This document shows positions 44,035 through 53,292 of a DNA stretch of 64,000 bases, in pieces. A program made the position numbers and the translations under genes. The stretch covers positions 62,001 to 126,000 of the forward strand of contig NZ_RCSU01000002.1 in assembly GCF_003991355.1 (NCBI RefSeq), written 5' to 3'. The notes beneath the pieces were generated by a model, which saw only the letters and a list, made by a program, of their open reading frames with translations, did not search any database and had not been told where the DNA came from. The stretch comes from Pseudoflavitalea rhizosphaerae (GTDB lineage: Bacteria; Bacteroidota; Bacteroidia; Chitinophagales; Chitinophagaceae). How positions within the stretch are numbered: position 1 is the stretch's first letter; each line of letters begins with the position of its first letter.

Positions 44035-45031
44035 GCACTTGAATTTTTAAGCTTGCATTGTAATAAGTTCCGTTGGAAGCCAGTTGCAGGGCATGACGGT
44101 TGGGATACAAGAGTTTCAGCCTACGGTCAAGGTTGGTGAGTCCGATACCGGAGGTCTTATCTTTGGTTTCTCCGGAGCCGCGATTGAATTTGTTCTGCAC
44201 CATCAGCATTACTTCGTCTTTGATCACTTTGAGTTGTACTATGATCTCGGGATCATCGATCATGCCGATCCCATGTTTGAAAGCGTTTTCAATTAATGGA
44301 ATGAGCAACATTGGTTCAATAGTAAAATCATCCTCCGGCTTCAGGGCTTCGAAACTGATCCTTACATGATGACCGAACCGCAGCGTCTGCAGATCGATAT
44401 AACTCTGGATATAATCTATTTCCTTACTGATGCTCACTTTCTCTTCATCGGATTCATACAACATATAATGAAGCAGATTAGAAAGCTCCAGCAGTGCGGG
44501 TTCCAGCTTATCGGATTTTTTTCGCGCCAGTGAAACAAGGCTATTGAGGGTATTGAACATGAAATGAGGGCTCACCTGTGAACGGAGAAAACCCAATTCT
44601 GTCCGGAGATTTTCCGATTGCAAACGCTGCTCCTGGATCACATAAGTGATCAAGAGAAAGGCAGTGCCTGTTGCCATAACGGCCATGGATATGAGAAATT
44701 TCATGGCTATGCCTGCAATGAAATTCGGGTATTCGAACTTCCCGTCGATCCAGATATGTACATATGCACTGAATATTGCGATAAAAAGACAAAGTGCTAT
44801 GACAGTCAATAAGTAAGTCTTGATCTTTCGTTTCAGGAAAAACTTCGGGTACAGGTAGTAGATCATTATATAGAACACCCCTATCTGCATCAATGTGAAA
44901 GGCATCTTACCAAGAGAATAGGTATCGGGTTTCAATCCATCTTTCAATGGCATCAGCACCAATGGGACCAGGATGCTTGGCACCCACAGTATCGTATGCA
45001 TCAATATATTGATCCGTTTATTCGACAGCAT
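44027..45031 (-). CDS. LytS/YehU-type sensor histidine kinase
   Basis: 334 residues from the ATG at 45031; a longer frame upstream passes through non-coding DNA. Four transmembrane helices (about 11-30, 45-62, 72-92, 107-131) lie before the His_kinase domain with SQVSPHFMFNTLNSLVSLAR (His156). The N box reads LIENAFKHGIGM and the G box SGIGLTNLDRRLKLLY. It senses an envelope signal through the membrane part and phosphorylates the LytTR regulator encoded downstream with an 8-base overlap. Family 1 copy d is just upstream. Confidence 0.93.
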   Translation of the reverse strand: MLSNKRINILMHTILWVPSILVPLVLMPLKDGLKPDTYSLGKMPFTLMQIGVFYIMIYYLYPKFFLKRKIKTYLLTVIALCLFIAIFSAYVHIWIDGKFEYPNFIAGIAMKFLISMAVMATGTAFLLITYVIQEQRLQSENLRTELGFLRSQVSPHFMFNTLNSLVSLARKKSDKLEPALLELSNLLHYMLYESDEEKVSISKEIDYIQSYIDLQTLRFGHHVRISFEALKPEDDFTIEPMLLIPLIENAFKHGIGMIDDPEIIVQLKVIKDEVMLMVQNKFNRGSGETKDKTSGIGLTNLDRRLKLLYPNRHALQLASNGTYYNASLKIQVHA

Positions 45032-45168
45032 CGCAGAATGTATATGGAATAAAATTACTGCTTCCCTTTCATCCCTAACAGTCTTTCCTCCCACTCCTTT
45101 AATATGTTGCGACGAACGGGCGGAATGTGCCGACAAATCAGCGTATGCCATGCAAGAGCAGTCTGCGG

Positions 45169-45294
45169 CCAGCCGCTCGCCTCCCGGCGAGTGGCTTATA
45201 TGCAGTTCGCCTCCGGCGAACCAACCGGGTACAGCACCTGATTGGTCGCGGGAGGCGACAAAATATTCCTCACTCGCCGGAGGCGAGCGAGTGG
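45169..45294. repeat. Family 1 foldback element, copy d (diverged)
   Basis: A degraded member: arms GCTCGCCTCCCGGCGAGTGG (from 45174) and CACTCGCCGGAGGCGAGCG (from 45271), inner hairpin TTCGCCTCCGGCGAAC, then an extra segment of about 20 bp and GTCGCGGGAGGCGAC as second hairpin. The left arm has an inserted C. No private flanking arm can be shown. It sits at the 3' side of the nitroreductase gene. Confidence 0.75.
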
Positions 45295-45308
45295 GGTCTC
45301 CGACATTT

Positions 45309-45908
45309 CTATTCCCTCACCCAGGTGATCTTTTCCATTACCGGTTTGGGTGTTCTGGGAGCAGAAGGCACACGTACATAGCCGAGATAGAAGAAGCCCA
45401 TCAGCTTATCATCCGGACCCAGATCAAACATAGCTTTTGCCTGTTCAAAAAAAGTAATGCCACCGGTACTCCAATATCCGCCAATCCCATATGCAGTAGC
45501 GCTGAGATAGATATTCTGCACGGCACAGGCCACTGCCGCTACTTCTTCGATCTCCGGAATATCGGCATGACGCTTCATACCAATTGCGATAACATGACTG
45601 CACAACATCGGCGTGATCAGCAGTGAATCGTATTTACCCTGTTTGAATTTTTGTCCTGCATGCGCTTTGTAGATCGCAGCCTGGCGGTCCGCCAGCGTTT
45701 GCAATCCGTTTCCACTGTACACAGTGAAGCGCCAGGGTTCGGTAAGTTTATGGGTGGGCGCCTGGTTGGCGTTCTCCAGCAATTGCATGATTATTTCATC
45801 CGGGATCGTCTTGCCAGGTTCAAACTGTGATGTGAATACGCTTCTGCGTTGCCTGATTACCTCGTTGATCATCTGCGCCTGGGGCGTCAATTCTATGGAG
45901 CCGTTCAT
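45309..45908 (-). CDS. Nitroreductase family protein
   Basis: 199 residues from the ATG at 45908. FMN-binding nitroreductase fold: IRQRRSVFTSQFEPG at the N-terminus (RRS phosphate contact), NANQAPTHKLTEPWRFTVYS, and near the end YGIGGYWSTG and LMGFFYLGYV. These flavoenzymes transfer electrons from NAD(P)H to nitro, quinone or flavin substrates; the physiological substrate is unknown. It is divergent from purK with a compact shared promoter region. Length fits the YdjA/PnbA-like subgroup. Confidence 0.9.
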   Translation of the reverse strand: MNGSIELTPQAQMINEVIRQRRSVFTSQFEPGKTIPDEIIMQLLENANQAPTHKLTEPWRFTVYSGNGLQTLADRQAAIYKAHAGQKFKQGKYDSLLITPMLCSHVIAIGMKRHADIPEIEEVAAVACAVQNIYLSATAYGIGGYWSTGGITFFEQAKAMFDLGPDDKLMGFFYLGYVRVPSAPRTPKPVMEKITWVRE

Positions 45909-45916
45909 ATTTTCTA

Positions 45917-45946
45917 TTTGACCGCAAATATATAGGATTATCTTTG
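45917..45946 (+). promoter_or_regulatory. purK promoter (Bacteroidota type)
   Basis: TTTG at 45917-45920 and TATCTTTG at 45939-45946, an exact TAnnTTTG box, separated by 18 bases. The transcript would start within about 20 bases of the purK ATG at 45966. On the minus strand, the complement of CAAATATA (45925-45932) is TATATTTG, a matching -7 box for the nitroreductase gene, so two divergent promoters overlap here. Confidence 0.6.
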
Positions 45947-45965
45947 GCGCCTTAACCACCAATCA

Positions 45966-47090
45966 ATGATGAAAAAAGTAGGTATCCTGGGCGGCGGACA
46001 GTTAGGAAGAATGTTGCTCCAGGCAGCAGCTAATTATCCGGTTGAAACCTTTGTGATGGAAAATGACCCCGAATGCCCTTCAGCCCATCTCTGTCATCAT
46101 TTTACAAAAGGAGATATCAGGAATTATGACGATGTGTTCAATTTCGGAAAAGACCTGGACGCCATCACCATCGAAATAGAATCCGTTAACGAAGATGCCC
46201 TCGAAGCCCTGGAACAAAAAGGTGTAAAAGTATACCCCAGTCCTGCTGCCCTTCGCATCATCAAGAACAAGATCATACAAAAACAATATTATAAAGAAAA
46301 TCAAATCCCAAGTCCTGAGTTTGCAGTAACGCAAAATTTAACTGAGCTCAACCAGCATACCGGCCTCCTCCCCGCCGTTCACAAAATCGGACAGGGTGGA
46401 TACGACGGCAAGGGTGTGCAGGTGATCCAATCAACTGCCGATATCAACAAAGGATTCGACGCTCCCGGCGTACTCGAAAAGATGGTGAACATCCATAAAG
46501 AGATCGCGCAGATAGTTGCCATCAATGAAAAAGGAGAAACCGCAATCTATCCTCCCGTAGATATGGTGATGGACCCCGTTCTCAATTTGCTCGACTACCA
46601 GATCAGTCCTGCCGAGATCCCGCAACAAACCCTCTGGAAGATCGAAGCCATTGCACTCGCCGTAGTAAAAGGTTTGAAGAGTCCCGGCATCTTTGCTGTG
46701 GAAATGTTCATCGATAAGAACGGAGATGTACTGGTGAATGAAACTGCTCCGCGCGTTCACAATAGCGGCCATCATACCATTGAAGCCAACTTCAGTTCCC
46801 AGTTCGATATGTTATGGAGAGTAATGCTCGGATATCCGCTCGGAAATACAGATCATATCCTGCCCGCCAGTATCGTAAACCTGGTAGGCGCCGAAGGATT
46901 CAGCGGCCCCGCCATTTATGAAGGCCTCGATGAAGTTTTGAAAATGGAGAATGTTTTCGTTCACATCTATGGGAAAAAAGAAACCAGGCCAGGCCGCAAG
47001 ATGGGACATATCACCATCGTCTCAAAAGACAGGCAGGAACTGAGTTTCAAGGCTCACAGGATTAAAAACATATTAAAAGTGATTGCTTAG
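45966..47090 (+). CDS. purK: N5-carboxyaminoimidazole ribonucleotide synthase
   Basis: 374 residues, ATP-grasp enzyme. PurK uses ATP and bicarbonate to carboxylate AIR at N5 in purine synthesis; PurE then isomerises the product. Seen: KVGILGGGQLGRMLLQAA at the N-terminus, HKIGQGGYDGKGVQVI (ATP-grasp loop), VNETAPRVHNSGHHTIEANF and SQFDMLWRVMLGYPLG near the end. Length is normal. Its partner purE lies 5.7 kb downstream on the same strand, separated by a three-gene efflux operon. A -33/-7 promoter pair precedes the gene. Confidence 0.96.
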   Translation: MMKKVGILGGGQLGRMLLQAAANYPVETFVMENDPECPSAHLCHHFTKGDIRNYDDVFNFGKDLDAITIEIESVNEDALEALEQKGVKVYPSPAALRIIKNKIIQKQYYKENQIPSPEFAVTQNLTELNQHTGLLPAVHKIGQGGYDGKGVQVIQSTADINKGFDAPGVLEKMVNIHKEIAQIVAINEKGETAIYPPVDMVMDPVLNLLDYQISPAEIPQQTLWKIEAIALAVVKGLKSPGIFAVEMFIDKNGDVLVNETAPRVHNSGHHTIEANFSSQFDMLWRVMLGYPLGNTDHILPASIVNLVGAEGFSGPAIYEGLDEVLKMENVFVHIYGKKETRPGRKMGHITIVSKDRQELSFKAHRIKNILKVIA

Positions 47091-47190
47091 CTGAGTTCCT
47101 GCTGCCGTTCATAACCTTTTTACTGGCTGCTGTATTGAAAAGATTAATTTTAGCAGCCCGTATTTTTAAACTACTATTCCATAGATCCCA

Positions 47191-48240
47191 ATGAAAGGTT
47201 TACGCTGGATAGCAACAGGATTACTACTCAGTACTTCTATTATTGCGTGTAAAGAAGAAAAGAAAAATGAAAAACCTGCCGGTCCTGCTAGAGGCAATGC
47301 CAATCTGCAGGCAGATGGTTTCGTTGTAAGGACTACTTCCCTCAGCGAGAACCTGGAAGTGCCGGGCACCATCCTGCCCTACGAACAAACAGAGATCAGG
47401 CCGGAAATTTCAGGCAGGGTTGTTCAGCTCAATATCAATGAAGGCAGTTTTGTTCAGAAAGGAAGTTTACTGGTGAAACTGTTCGATGCAGACCTCCAGG
47501 CGCAGCTGAAGAAATTACAGGTACAATTACAGATCGCAGAGAAAACCGCAGAACGTTACAAGGCCCTGCTCAAGATCAATGGCGTGAGCCAGCAGGAATA
47601 CGATCTCAGTGAACTCGATGCCAATAATCTCCGTGCAGATATCGATCTCGTAAAAGTCAATATCGCCAAAACCGAGATACGCGCTCCGTTCAATGGCCGC
47701 ATGGGACTGCGGCAGATCAGTCTCGGCGCTTATATCACTCCTACTACCCTCATCTCAACTATCAGCCAGGTTGGACAATTGAAAATGGAATTCTCCGTAC
47801 CTGAAAAATACAGCGATGAAATGCGCAAAGGCCGGAATGTTACTTTCACCGTTGCCGGCGCCAAACAGCAATTCAATGCCGGCATTCTCGCAACCGAATC
47901 ATTGATCGAAGCCAATACACGTACGCTGAAAGTGAGGACCGTGGTGAGCGGCAATCATGCATTGCTGGTGCCCGGCGCCTTCGCCAAAGTGGCCCTGCAA
48001 CTGGGTGAGAACGATGAAGCCCTCATCATCCCAACACAGGCCGTGATCCCCCAGGCCCGCAACAAACGCGTAGTCCTGTACAAAGGCGGCGTTGCACAAT
48101 TCCAGGAAGTGAAAACAGGAATTCGCGACTCCTCATTCGTACAGATCACAGAAGGATTGCAGAAAGGTGATACTGTTGTTACCACCGCCCTGCTCTCCAT
48201 CCGCGAAAACAGCAAAATCAAATTAGCGAAAGTTCAATAA
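47191..48240 (+). CDS. RND efflux pump periplasmic adaptor (membrane fusion) lipoprotein
   Basis: 349 residues with a lipobox (STSIIAC, Cys20), so it is lipid-anchored in the inner membrane. The adaptor domains follow: barrel-sandwich half ETLEVPGTI-like (LEVPGTILPYEQTEIRPEIS), a helical hairpin (about 95-155; AQLKKLQVQLQIAEKTAERY), the second half with TEIRAPFNGRMGLRQISLGA, and the beta-barrel and membrane-proximal domains (QAVIPQARNKRVVLYKGG). It connects the RND transporter to the TolC-type channel. It is the first gene of a tightly packed three-gene operon, 9 bases before the transporter. Confidence 0.94.
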   Translation: MKGLRWIATGLLLSTSIIACKEEKKNEKPAGPARGNANLQADGFVVRTTSLSENLEVPGTILPYEQTEIRPEISGRVVQLNINEGSFVQKGSLLVKLFDADLQAQLKKLQVQLQIAEKTAERYKALLKINGVSQQEYDLSELDANNLRADIDLVKVNIAKTEIRAPFNGRMGLRQISLGAYITPTTLISTISQVGQLKMEFSVPEKYSDEMRKGRNVTFTVAGAKQQFNAGILATESLIEANTRTLKVRTVVSGNHALLVPGAFAKVALQLGENDEALIIPTQAVIPQARNKRVVLYKGGVAQFQEVKTGIRDSSFVQITEGLQKGDTVVTTALLSIRENSKIKLAKVQ

Positions 48241-48249
48241 TCACCGGTT

Positions 48250-51200
48250 ATGAATATCTCTGAACTGAGTTTACGCAGGCCGGTACTGGCAACTGTACTG
48301 AACATCATGATCGTGTTGTTCGGTATCATCGGTTTCACGTTCCTGGGTATACGCGATTATCCCGCCATCGATCCGCCGAACGTGAGCGTAAGCACTTCTT
48401 ATCCCGGCGCCAATGCAGAGATCGTGGAATCACAGATCACCGAACCGCTGGAAAAAGCCATCAACGGAATCGCAGGCGTAAAGAATATCACCAGCACCAG
48501 TAGCCAGGGCACCAGCCGCATCAATGTGGAATTCGATCTCAGCATCGATCTCGAAGCTGCGGCTAATGATGTACGTGATAAAGTGTCGCAGGCATCACGT
48601 TCACTCCCTGATGATCTTCCCGCTCCTCCCGTGGTGAACAAGGCAGACGCCAGCTCGGACGCCATCATCTCCATGACCGTGCAGAGCAATACCCGCAACC
48701 AGTTGCAGGTAACTGAATATGCCAGTAATGTACTCGTTGAAAGATTGCAAACCATTCCCGGTGTGAGTGGTATACAGATTTGGGGCGAAAAAAGATATGC
48801 CATGCGTATCTGGTTCAACCCGGCCAATCTCAGCGCCTATGGCCTTACGCCTACCGATGTGCAGACGGCCCTCGCACGCGAGAACGTGGAACTGCCTTCA
48901 GGTAAGATCGCAGGTAATGCAACAGAGCTTTCCATCCGCACTTTCGGGCGCCTCTTCACCGAAGAGGATTTCAATAATGTGATCGTAAAGAATGTGGGTG
49001 GGAACGATATCCGCCTCAAAGACGTGGCCGAAGCTGTACTGGGCCCGGAGAACGAAGAAACCGTGCTGAAAGAATCAGGCGTTCCCATGATTGCCCTGGC
49101 ACTGGTGCCGCAGCCCGGCTCCAACTATGTAGCTATCTCCGATGAGTTCTATAAACGCTATGAACAATTACAGAAAGAAGTTCCGGGTGATATTAAACTG
49201 AATATCGCATTAGACCAGACACGATTCATCAAACAATCCATCTCTGAAGTGGAAGAAACGCTCATCATCGCCCTGATACTGGTGGTGCTGATCATTTATC
49301 TCTTCTTCAGGAACTGGCTGATCGCTATCCGTCCACTGATCGATATCCCCGTGGCACTGATCGGCGCCTTCTTCATTATGTATGTGAGCGGATTCACCAT
49401 CAATGTGCTCTCCCTGCTGGGCATTGTGCTGGCAACGGGCCTGGTGGTGGACGATGGTATCGTGGTAACGGAAAACATCTTCAAGAAGATGGAACAGGGA
49501 ATGGACAAATACCGCGCTGCCAAAGAAGGTTCCAAAGAAATATACTTCGCCGTTATATCCACCAGTATCACCCTGGCGGTGATCTTCCTGCCCATCGTAT
49601 TTTTACAGGGTTTCGTTGGACGATTGTTCCGTGAATTCGGGATCGTTGTTGCAGGCGCCGTATTGATCTCCGCATTGGTATCACTTACGCTTACGCCTGT
49701 GCTGAACGTGAAGCTGACCAGAAAAAATCAGCAACACGGCTGGTTCTACCGTGTAACAGAACCCTTCTTCGTAAAAATGGAAAGCGGTTATTTCAATTCG
49801 CTGAGAAGATTCCTTAAAGTTCGCTGGGTGGCATTCCTGATCATGCTGGGTTGTGTGGCCATCATTTTCTTTATAGGAAGGAACCTGCAATCTGAACTGG
49901 CGCCTCTTGAAGACCGCAGCCAATTCCGCCTGCAGGTGACCGCCCCGGAAGGCACTTCCTTCGATTATATGGACCGGTATGTAGACCGCCTCAGTGAACT
50001 GATGCTCGACTCCGTTCCGGAGAAAAAGATCATCCTCTCCATCACCGCTCCCGGTTTCAGTGGCGCCGGCGCCGTCAATAACGGTATGGTGCGGGTAACC
50101 CTTGTGGACCCCGGGGAGCGCAGCCGTTCACAGGATGATATCGTGAACATGGTGAACCGCAATCTGGGCAAATACACGGAAGGCCGCGCCTTCGTTTCCC
50201 AGGAACAGACGATCTCGGTTAACCGCCGTTCCGGCCAGCCCGTGCAATTCGTGATCCAGAACAATAATTTTGAAAAGATCAAAGCCGTACTCCCTAAATT
50301 CCTGGAAGAAGCACATAAAAGCAAGGCCCTGATCAACGTTGATGCAGATCTGAAATTCAATAAACCTGAACTGCAGATACAAGTGGACCGGATCAAGGCC
50401 AGCCAGCTGGGCGTAAGCATTGCAGACGTTTCCCAAACCTTACAACTGGCGCTGAGCAACCTGCGTCTTGGTTATTTCTACCGCTCGGGCAAACAATACG
50501 AGGTGATCGGACAGGTAGCAAGAAGTGATCGAGATGACCCAACGGACCTGAAAAATATTTATGTCCGGAACAACAGGAATGAGATCATTTCGCTGGACAA
50601 CCTGGTTACGATCCGGGAAGAGACCACTCCTCCCACCCTCTACCATTTCAACAGGTACAAGTCTGCCACCATCACTGCAGGTACTGCCCAGGGTAGCACG
50701 CTGGGAGACGGCATCAAAGTGATGGAAGAGATCGCTTCCAGGTTGCTGGACGATACTTTTGATACATCCCTGAGCGGTCCCTCGAGAGACTTTGCGGAAA
50801 GTTCCGGTAACACTTCTTTCGCGTTCATATTGGCGCTGGTACTGATCTTCCTGGTATTGTCCGCTCAATTCGAAAGCTTCATAGATCCGCTGGTGATCAT
50901 GTTCACCGTACTGCTGGCCATTGCAGGCGCTGTACTCAGTTTGTGGATCTTTGGTCAAACCATCAATATCTTTTCACAGATCGGTATGATCATGCTGATT
51001 GGCCTGGTAACCAAGAATGGTATCCTCATTGTAGAGTTTGCGAACCAGAAGCAAATGCAGGGATTATCGAAGCGGGAAGCAGTTACGGAAGCCGCCAAAG
51101 CGAGGCTGCGCCCTATCCTCATGACCAGCCTGGCCATGTCGCTCGGCGCCCTGCCCATTGCACTGAGCCTTGGCGCAGCAGCTACCAGCCGGATCCCATT

Positions 51201-51381
51201 GGGGATAGTGATCGTTGGTGGTATCATGTTCTCCCTGATCTTAACCCTTTATGTGATCCCCGCCATGTATACTTATATGGTGGCGCATAAACATAAGAGC
51301 GCTATGGAACTTGCCGAAGAAACCAGCAATGCTGAAAACGGAACTGAGCATGCGCCACATCAGGATGCAACACATGCATAA
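48250..51381 (+). CDS. RND multidrug efflux transporter (AcrB/HAE1 family)
   Basis: 1043 residues, full length. It is the proton-driven inner-membrane pump of a tripartite efflux system: N-terminal first helix LRRPVLATVLNIMIVLFGII, the porter-domain signature DPPNVSVSTSYPGANAEIVE, the two-fold repeat with helix 4 carrying GIVLATGLVVDDGIVVTENI (the proton-relay Asp pair) and helix 10 QIGMIMLIGLVTKNGILIVE. The C-terminus ends with a short His-rich tail (HAPHQDATHA). Substrates cannot be read. It sits between adaptor (9-base gap) and outer-membrane channel (11-base gap). Confidence 0.97.
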   Translation: MNISELSLRRPVLATVLNIMIVLFGIIGFTFLGIRDYPAIDPPNVSVSTSYPGANAEIVESQITEPLEKAINGIAGVKNITSTSSQGTSRINVEFDLSIDLEAAANDVRDKVSQASRSLPDDLPAPPVVNKADASSDAIISMTVQSNTRNQLQVTEYASNVLVERLQTIPGVSGIQIWGEKRYAMRIWFNPANLSAYGLTPTDVQTALARENVELPSGKIAGNATELSIRTFGRLFTEEDFNNVIVKNVGGNDIRLKDVAEAVLGPENEETVLKESGVPMIALALVPQPGSNYVAISDEFYKRYEQLQKEVPGDIKLNIALDQTRFIKQSISEVEETLIIALILVVLIIYLFFRNWLIAIRPLIDIPVALIGAFFIMYVSGFTINVLSLLGIVLATGLVVDDGIVVTENIFKKMEQGMDKYRAAKEGSKEIYFAVISTSITLAVIFLPIVFLQGFVGRLFREFGIVVAGAVLISALVSLTLTPVLNVKLTRKNQQHGWFYRVTEPFFVKMESGYFNSLRRFLKVRWVAFLIMLGCVAIIFFIGRNLQSELAPLEDRSQFRLQVTAPEGTSFDYMDRYVDRLSELMLDSVPEKKIILSITAPGFSGAGAVNNGMVRVTLVDPGERSRSQDDIVNMVNRNLGKYTEGRAFVSQEQTISVNRRSGQPVQFVIQNNNFEKIKAVLPKFLEEAHKSKALINVDADLKFNKPELQIQVDRIKASQLGVSIADVSQTLQLALSNLRLGYFYRSGKQYEVIGQVARSDRDDPTDLKNIYVRNNRNEIISLDNLVTIREETTPPTLYHFNRYKSATITAGTAQGSTLGDGIKVMEEIASRLLDDTFDTSLSGPSRDFAESSGNTSFAFILALVLIFLVLSAQFESFIDPLVIMFTVLLAIAGAVLSLWIFGQTINIFSQIGMIMLIGLVTKNGILIVEFANQKQMQGLSKREAVTEAAKARLRPILMTSLAMSLGALPIALSLGAAATSRIPLGIVIVGGIMFSLILTLYVIPAMYTYMVAHKHKSAMELAEETSNAENGTEHAPHQDATHA

Positions 51382-51392
51382 ATGAAATTAAA

Positions 51393-52706
51393 ATGATGAG
51401 ATCCCTTTGTTTGATAATTTCTTTCTTCGCCGTTATGGCCGTTCAGGCGCAGGATATCATGAGCCTGCAGGATGCCATCGCGCTGGCGCTGAAGAATAAT
51501 TATGATATACGCATGAGCCGGAATGATTCCGCCTCCTATGCGCTGGATAACGATTATGCTTACGCGGCTTTCCTGCCCCGCCTCAACGCCACCGCCACCA
51601 AAGTGTGGAACAACAACTCGCAGAAACAGGAACTTCAGAATGGCAACAAACCCTCCGCCAACGGTATCCGCAGCAATAACCTGCAGGCATCCGTGAACCT
51701 GCAATGGACTTTGTTCGACGGTCTCAAAATGTTTGTGACCCGCGATAAACTGGAAGAGTTCGAACGGCTCGGTTCCCTCGGCGTAAAAACGCAGGTGGTG
51801 AATACTGTTGCCTCCGTGGTGAATGGATATTTCGATATCGTTCGTCAGAAGCAACAACTGAAAGCCATCGAGGAACAGATCAGCATCAATGAAGAAAGAG
51901 TGAAACTGGCGGATAAGAAATTATCGGTTGGCCTTGGCAGTAAGCCCGAGCTGCTGCAGGCGCGGGTTGACCTCAATGCGCAACGCGCTCAACGACTGAC
52001 ACAGCAAACACTCATTGCACAACTTCGGGATAACCTCAACCAGCTGATCGGGTTCAATTCCGGCTCGGTGTACGAAGTGAACGACAGTATCCCCATCAAT
52101 ACAGCATTGCAATACGGCGATCTGAAGAATAACCTGGAGCAAAGCAATCCGGGACTGCTCTTCGCTAAAAAGAATATCGATATTGCCCAACTCACCGTGA
52201 AGGAAAGAAAGGCGGAGCTCCTGCCCACCCTCAATTTCAATTCGGCCTATAACTTTTCCCAGCTCCGCAATACAACCGTGATCAACACCTTCACTCCCCT
52301 GTTCAACCAGAACAAGGGCTTCAACTACGGTTTCGGCATCAATGTACCCATCCTGAATGGTTTCAATACCAACCGCCTGATCAAACAGGCGAAGCTGGAC
52401 GTACAATACCAGCAACTGGTATACGAGAACGAACTCACCAAAGTGGATGTGGATCTCAGTAACGCTTTCAAAGATTATGAACTACAAAAACAGTTGCTGG
52501 CGCTGGAGGAAGACAATATCACCCTTGCCAAAGAAAATGTTTTCATTGCATTGGAGAGGTTCCGTCAGGGTGTCAGCACCTGGCTGGAGCTCCGGGATGC
52601 CCAGCAGAGCCTGGAGCTTAGCTACAACCGCCTGATCGCCGCCCGCTACAATACCAAGCTGGCGGAGACAGAATTACTCCGCCTCAAAGGTGATCTGGTA
52701 CATTAA
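51393..52706 (+). CDS. TolC-family outer-membrane efflux channel
   Basis: 437 residues with a signal peptide ending AVQAQ. Two homologous halves each contain a long coiled coil: MSLQDAIALALKNNYDIRMS and VVNGYFDIVRQKQQLKAIEE in the first, KERKAELLPTLNFNSAYNFS and VDLSNAFKDYELQKQLLALE in the second. It is the trimeric exit duct that joins the periplasmic adaptor. It ends the efflux operon; purE begins 63 bases later. Confidence 0.95.
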   Translation: MMRSLCLIISFFAVMAVQAQDIMSLQDAIALALKNNYDIRMSRNDSASYALDNDYAYAAFLPRLNATATKVWNNNSQKQELQNGNKPSANGIRSNNLQASVNLQWTLFDGLKMFVTRDKLEEFERLGSLGVKTQVVNTVASVVNGYFDIVRQKQQLKAIEEQISINEERVKLADKKLSVGLGSKPELLQARVDLNAQRAQRLTQQTLIAQLRDNLNQLIGFNSGSVYEVNDSIPINTALQYGDLKNNLEQSNPGLLFAKKNIDIAQLTVKERKAELLPTLNFNSAYNFSQLRNTTVINTFTPLFNQNKGFNYGFGINVPILNGFNTNRLIKQAKLDVQYQQLVYENELTKVDVDLSNAFKDYELQKQLLALEEDNITLAKENVFIALERFRQGVSTWLELRDAQQSLELSYNRLIAARYNTKLAETELLRLKGDLVH

Positions 52707-52769
52707 AATTATTTCTAAGGCGGTCCCTCCGATTTTTTCCTTTTCTTTGCGGTTCAAACCACGCTATAC

Positions 52770-53282
52770 ATGAGTCCCCAGGTAGGAATAATAATGGGAA
52801 GCGACAGTGATCTGAACATTATGCAGGCAGCTGCGGATGTGCTGAAAGGCTTTGGCATCTCCTTTGAGTTGACTGTGGTATCAGCACACCGGACCCCCAT
52901 GCGCATGGTGAAATACGCTGCTGCGGCCAAAGAGAGAGGATTGAAAGTGATCATCGCCGGCGCCGGTGGCGCTGCGCATTTGCCCGGAATGGTTGCCTCC
53001 ATCACTCCCCTCCCTGTGATTGGCGTTCCGATCAAATCTTCCAACTCGATCGACGGATGGGACTCTGTATTGTCGATCCTTCAAATGCCTAACGGCATCC
53101 CCGTTGCTACTGTAGCCCTCAATGCTGCAAAAAATGCAGGCATCCTGGCGGCCAGTATCATCGGCGCCTTCGATGCAGACCTGGGCGAAAAAGTAGTCAT
53201 ATACAAACAACAACTGGAAAGCGAAGTTTTACATAAGGTAGATAAGCTAAAATCGGAAGGCTGGTCCAACAGCTTTGATTAA
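52770..53282 (+). CDS. purE: N5-carboxyaminoimidazole ribonucleotide mutase
   Basis: 170 residues. PurE converts N5-CAIR, made by PurK, to CAIR. Signatures: [20 protein letters not shown] with the GSDSD phosphate loop, VVSAHRTP with His40, [21 protein letters not shown] and [14 protein letters not shown]. Class I type, normal length. The start at 52770 gives the usual [10 protein letters not shown]. The DUF6929 gene follows 10 bases later. It stands apart from purK because of the intervening efflux operon. Confidence 0.97.
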   Translation: MSPQVGIIMGSDSDLNIMQAAADVLKGFGISFELTVVSAHRTPMRMVKYAAAAKERGLKVIIAGAGGAAHLPGMVASITPLPVIGVPIKSSNSIDGWDSVLSILQMPNGIPVATVALNAAKNAGILAASIIGAFDADLGEKVVIYKQQLESEVLHKVDKLKSEGWSNSFD

Positions 53283-53292
53283 CAGGTGAAGT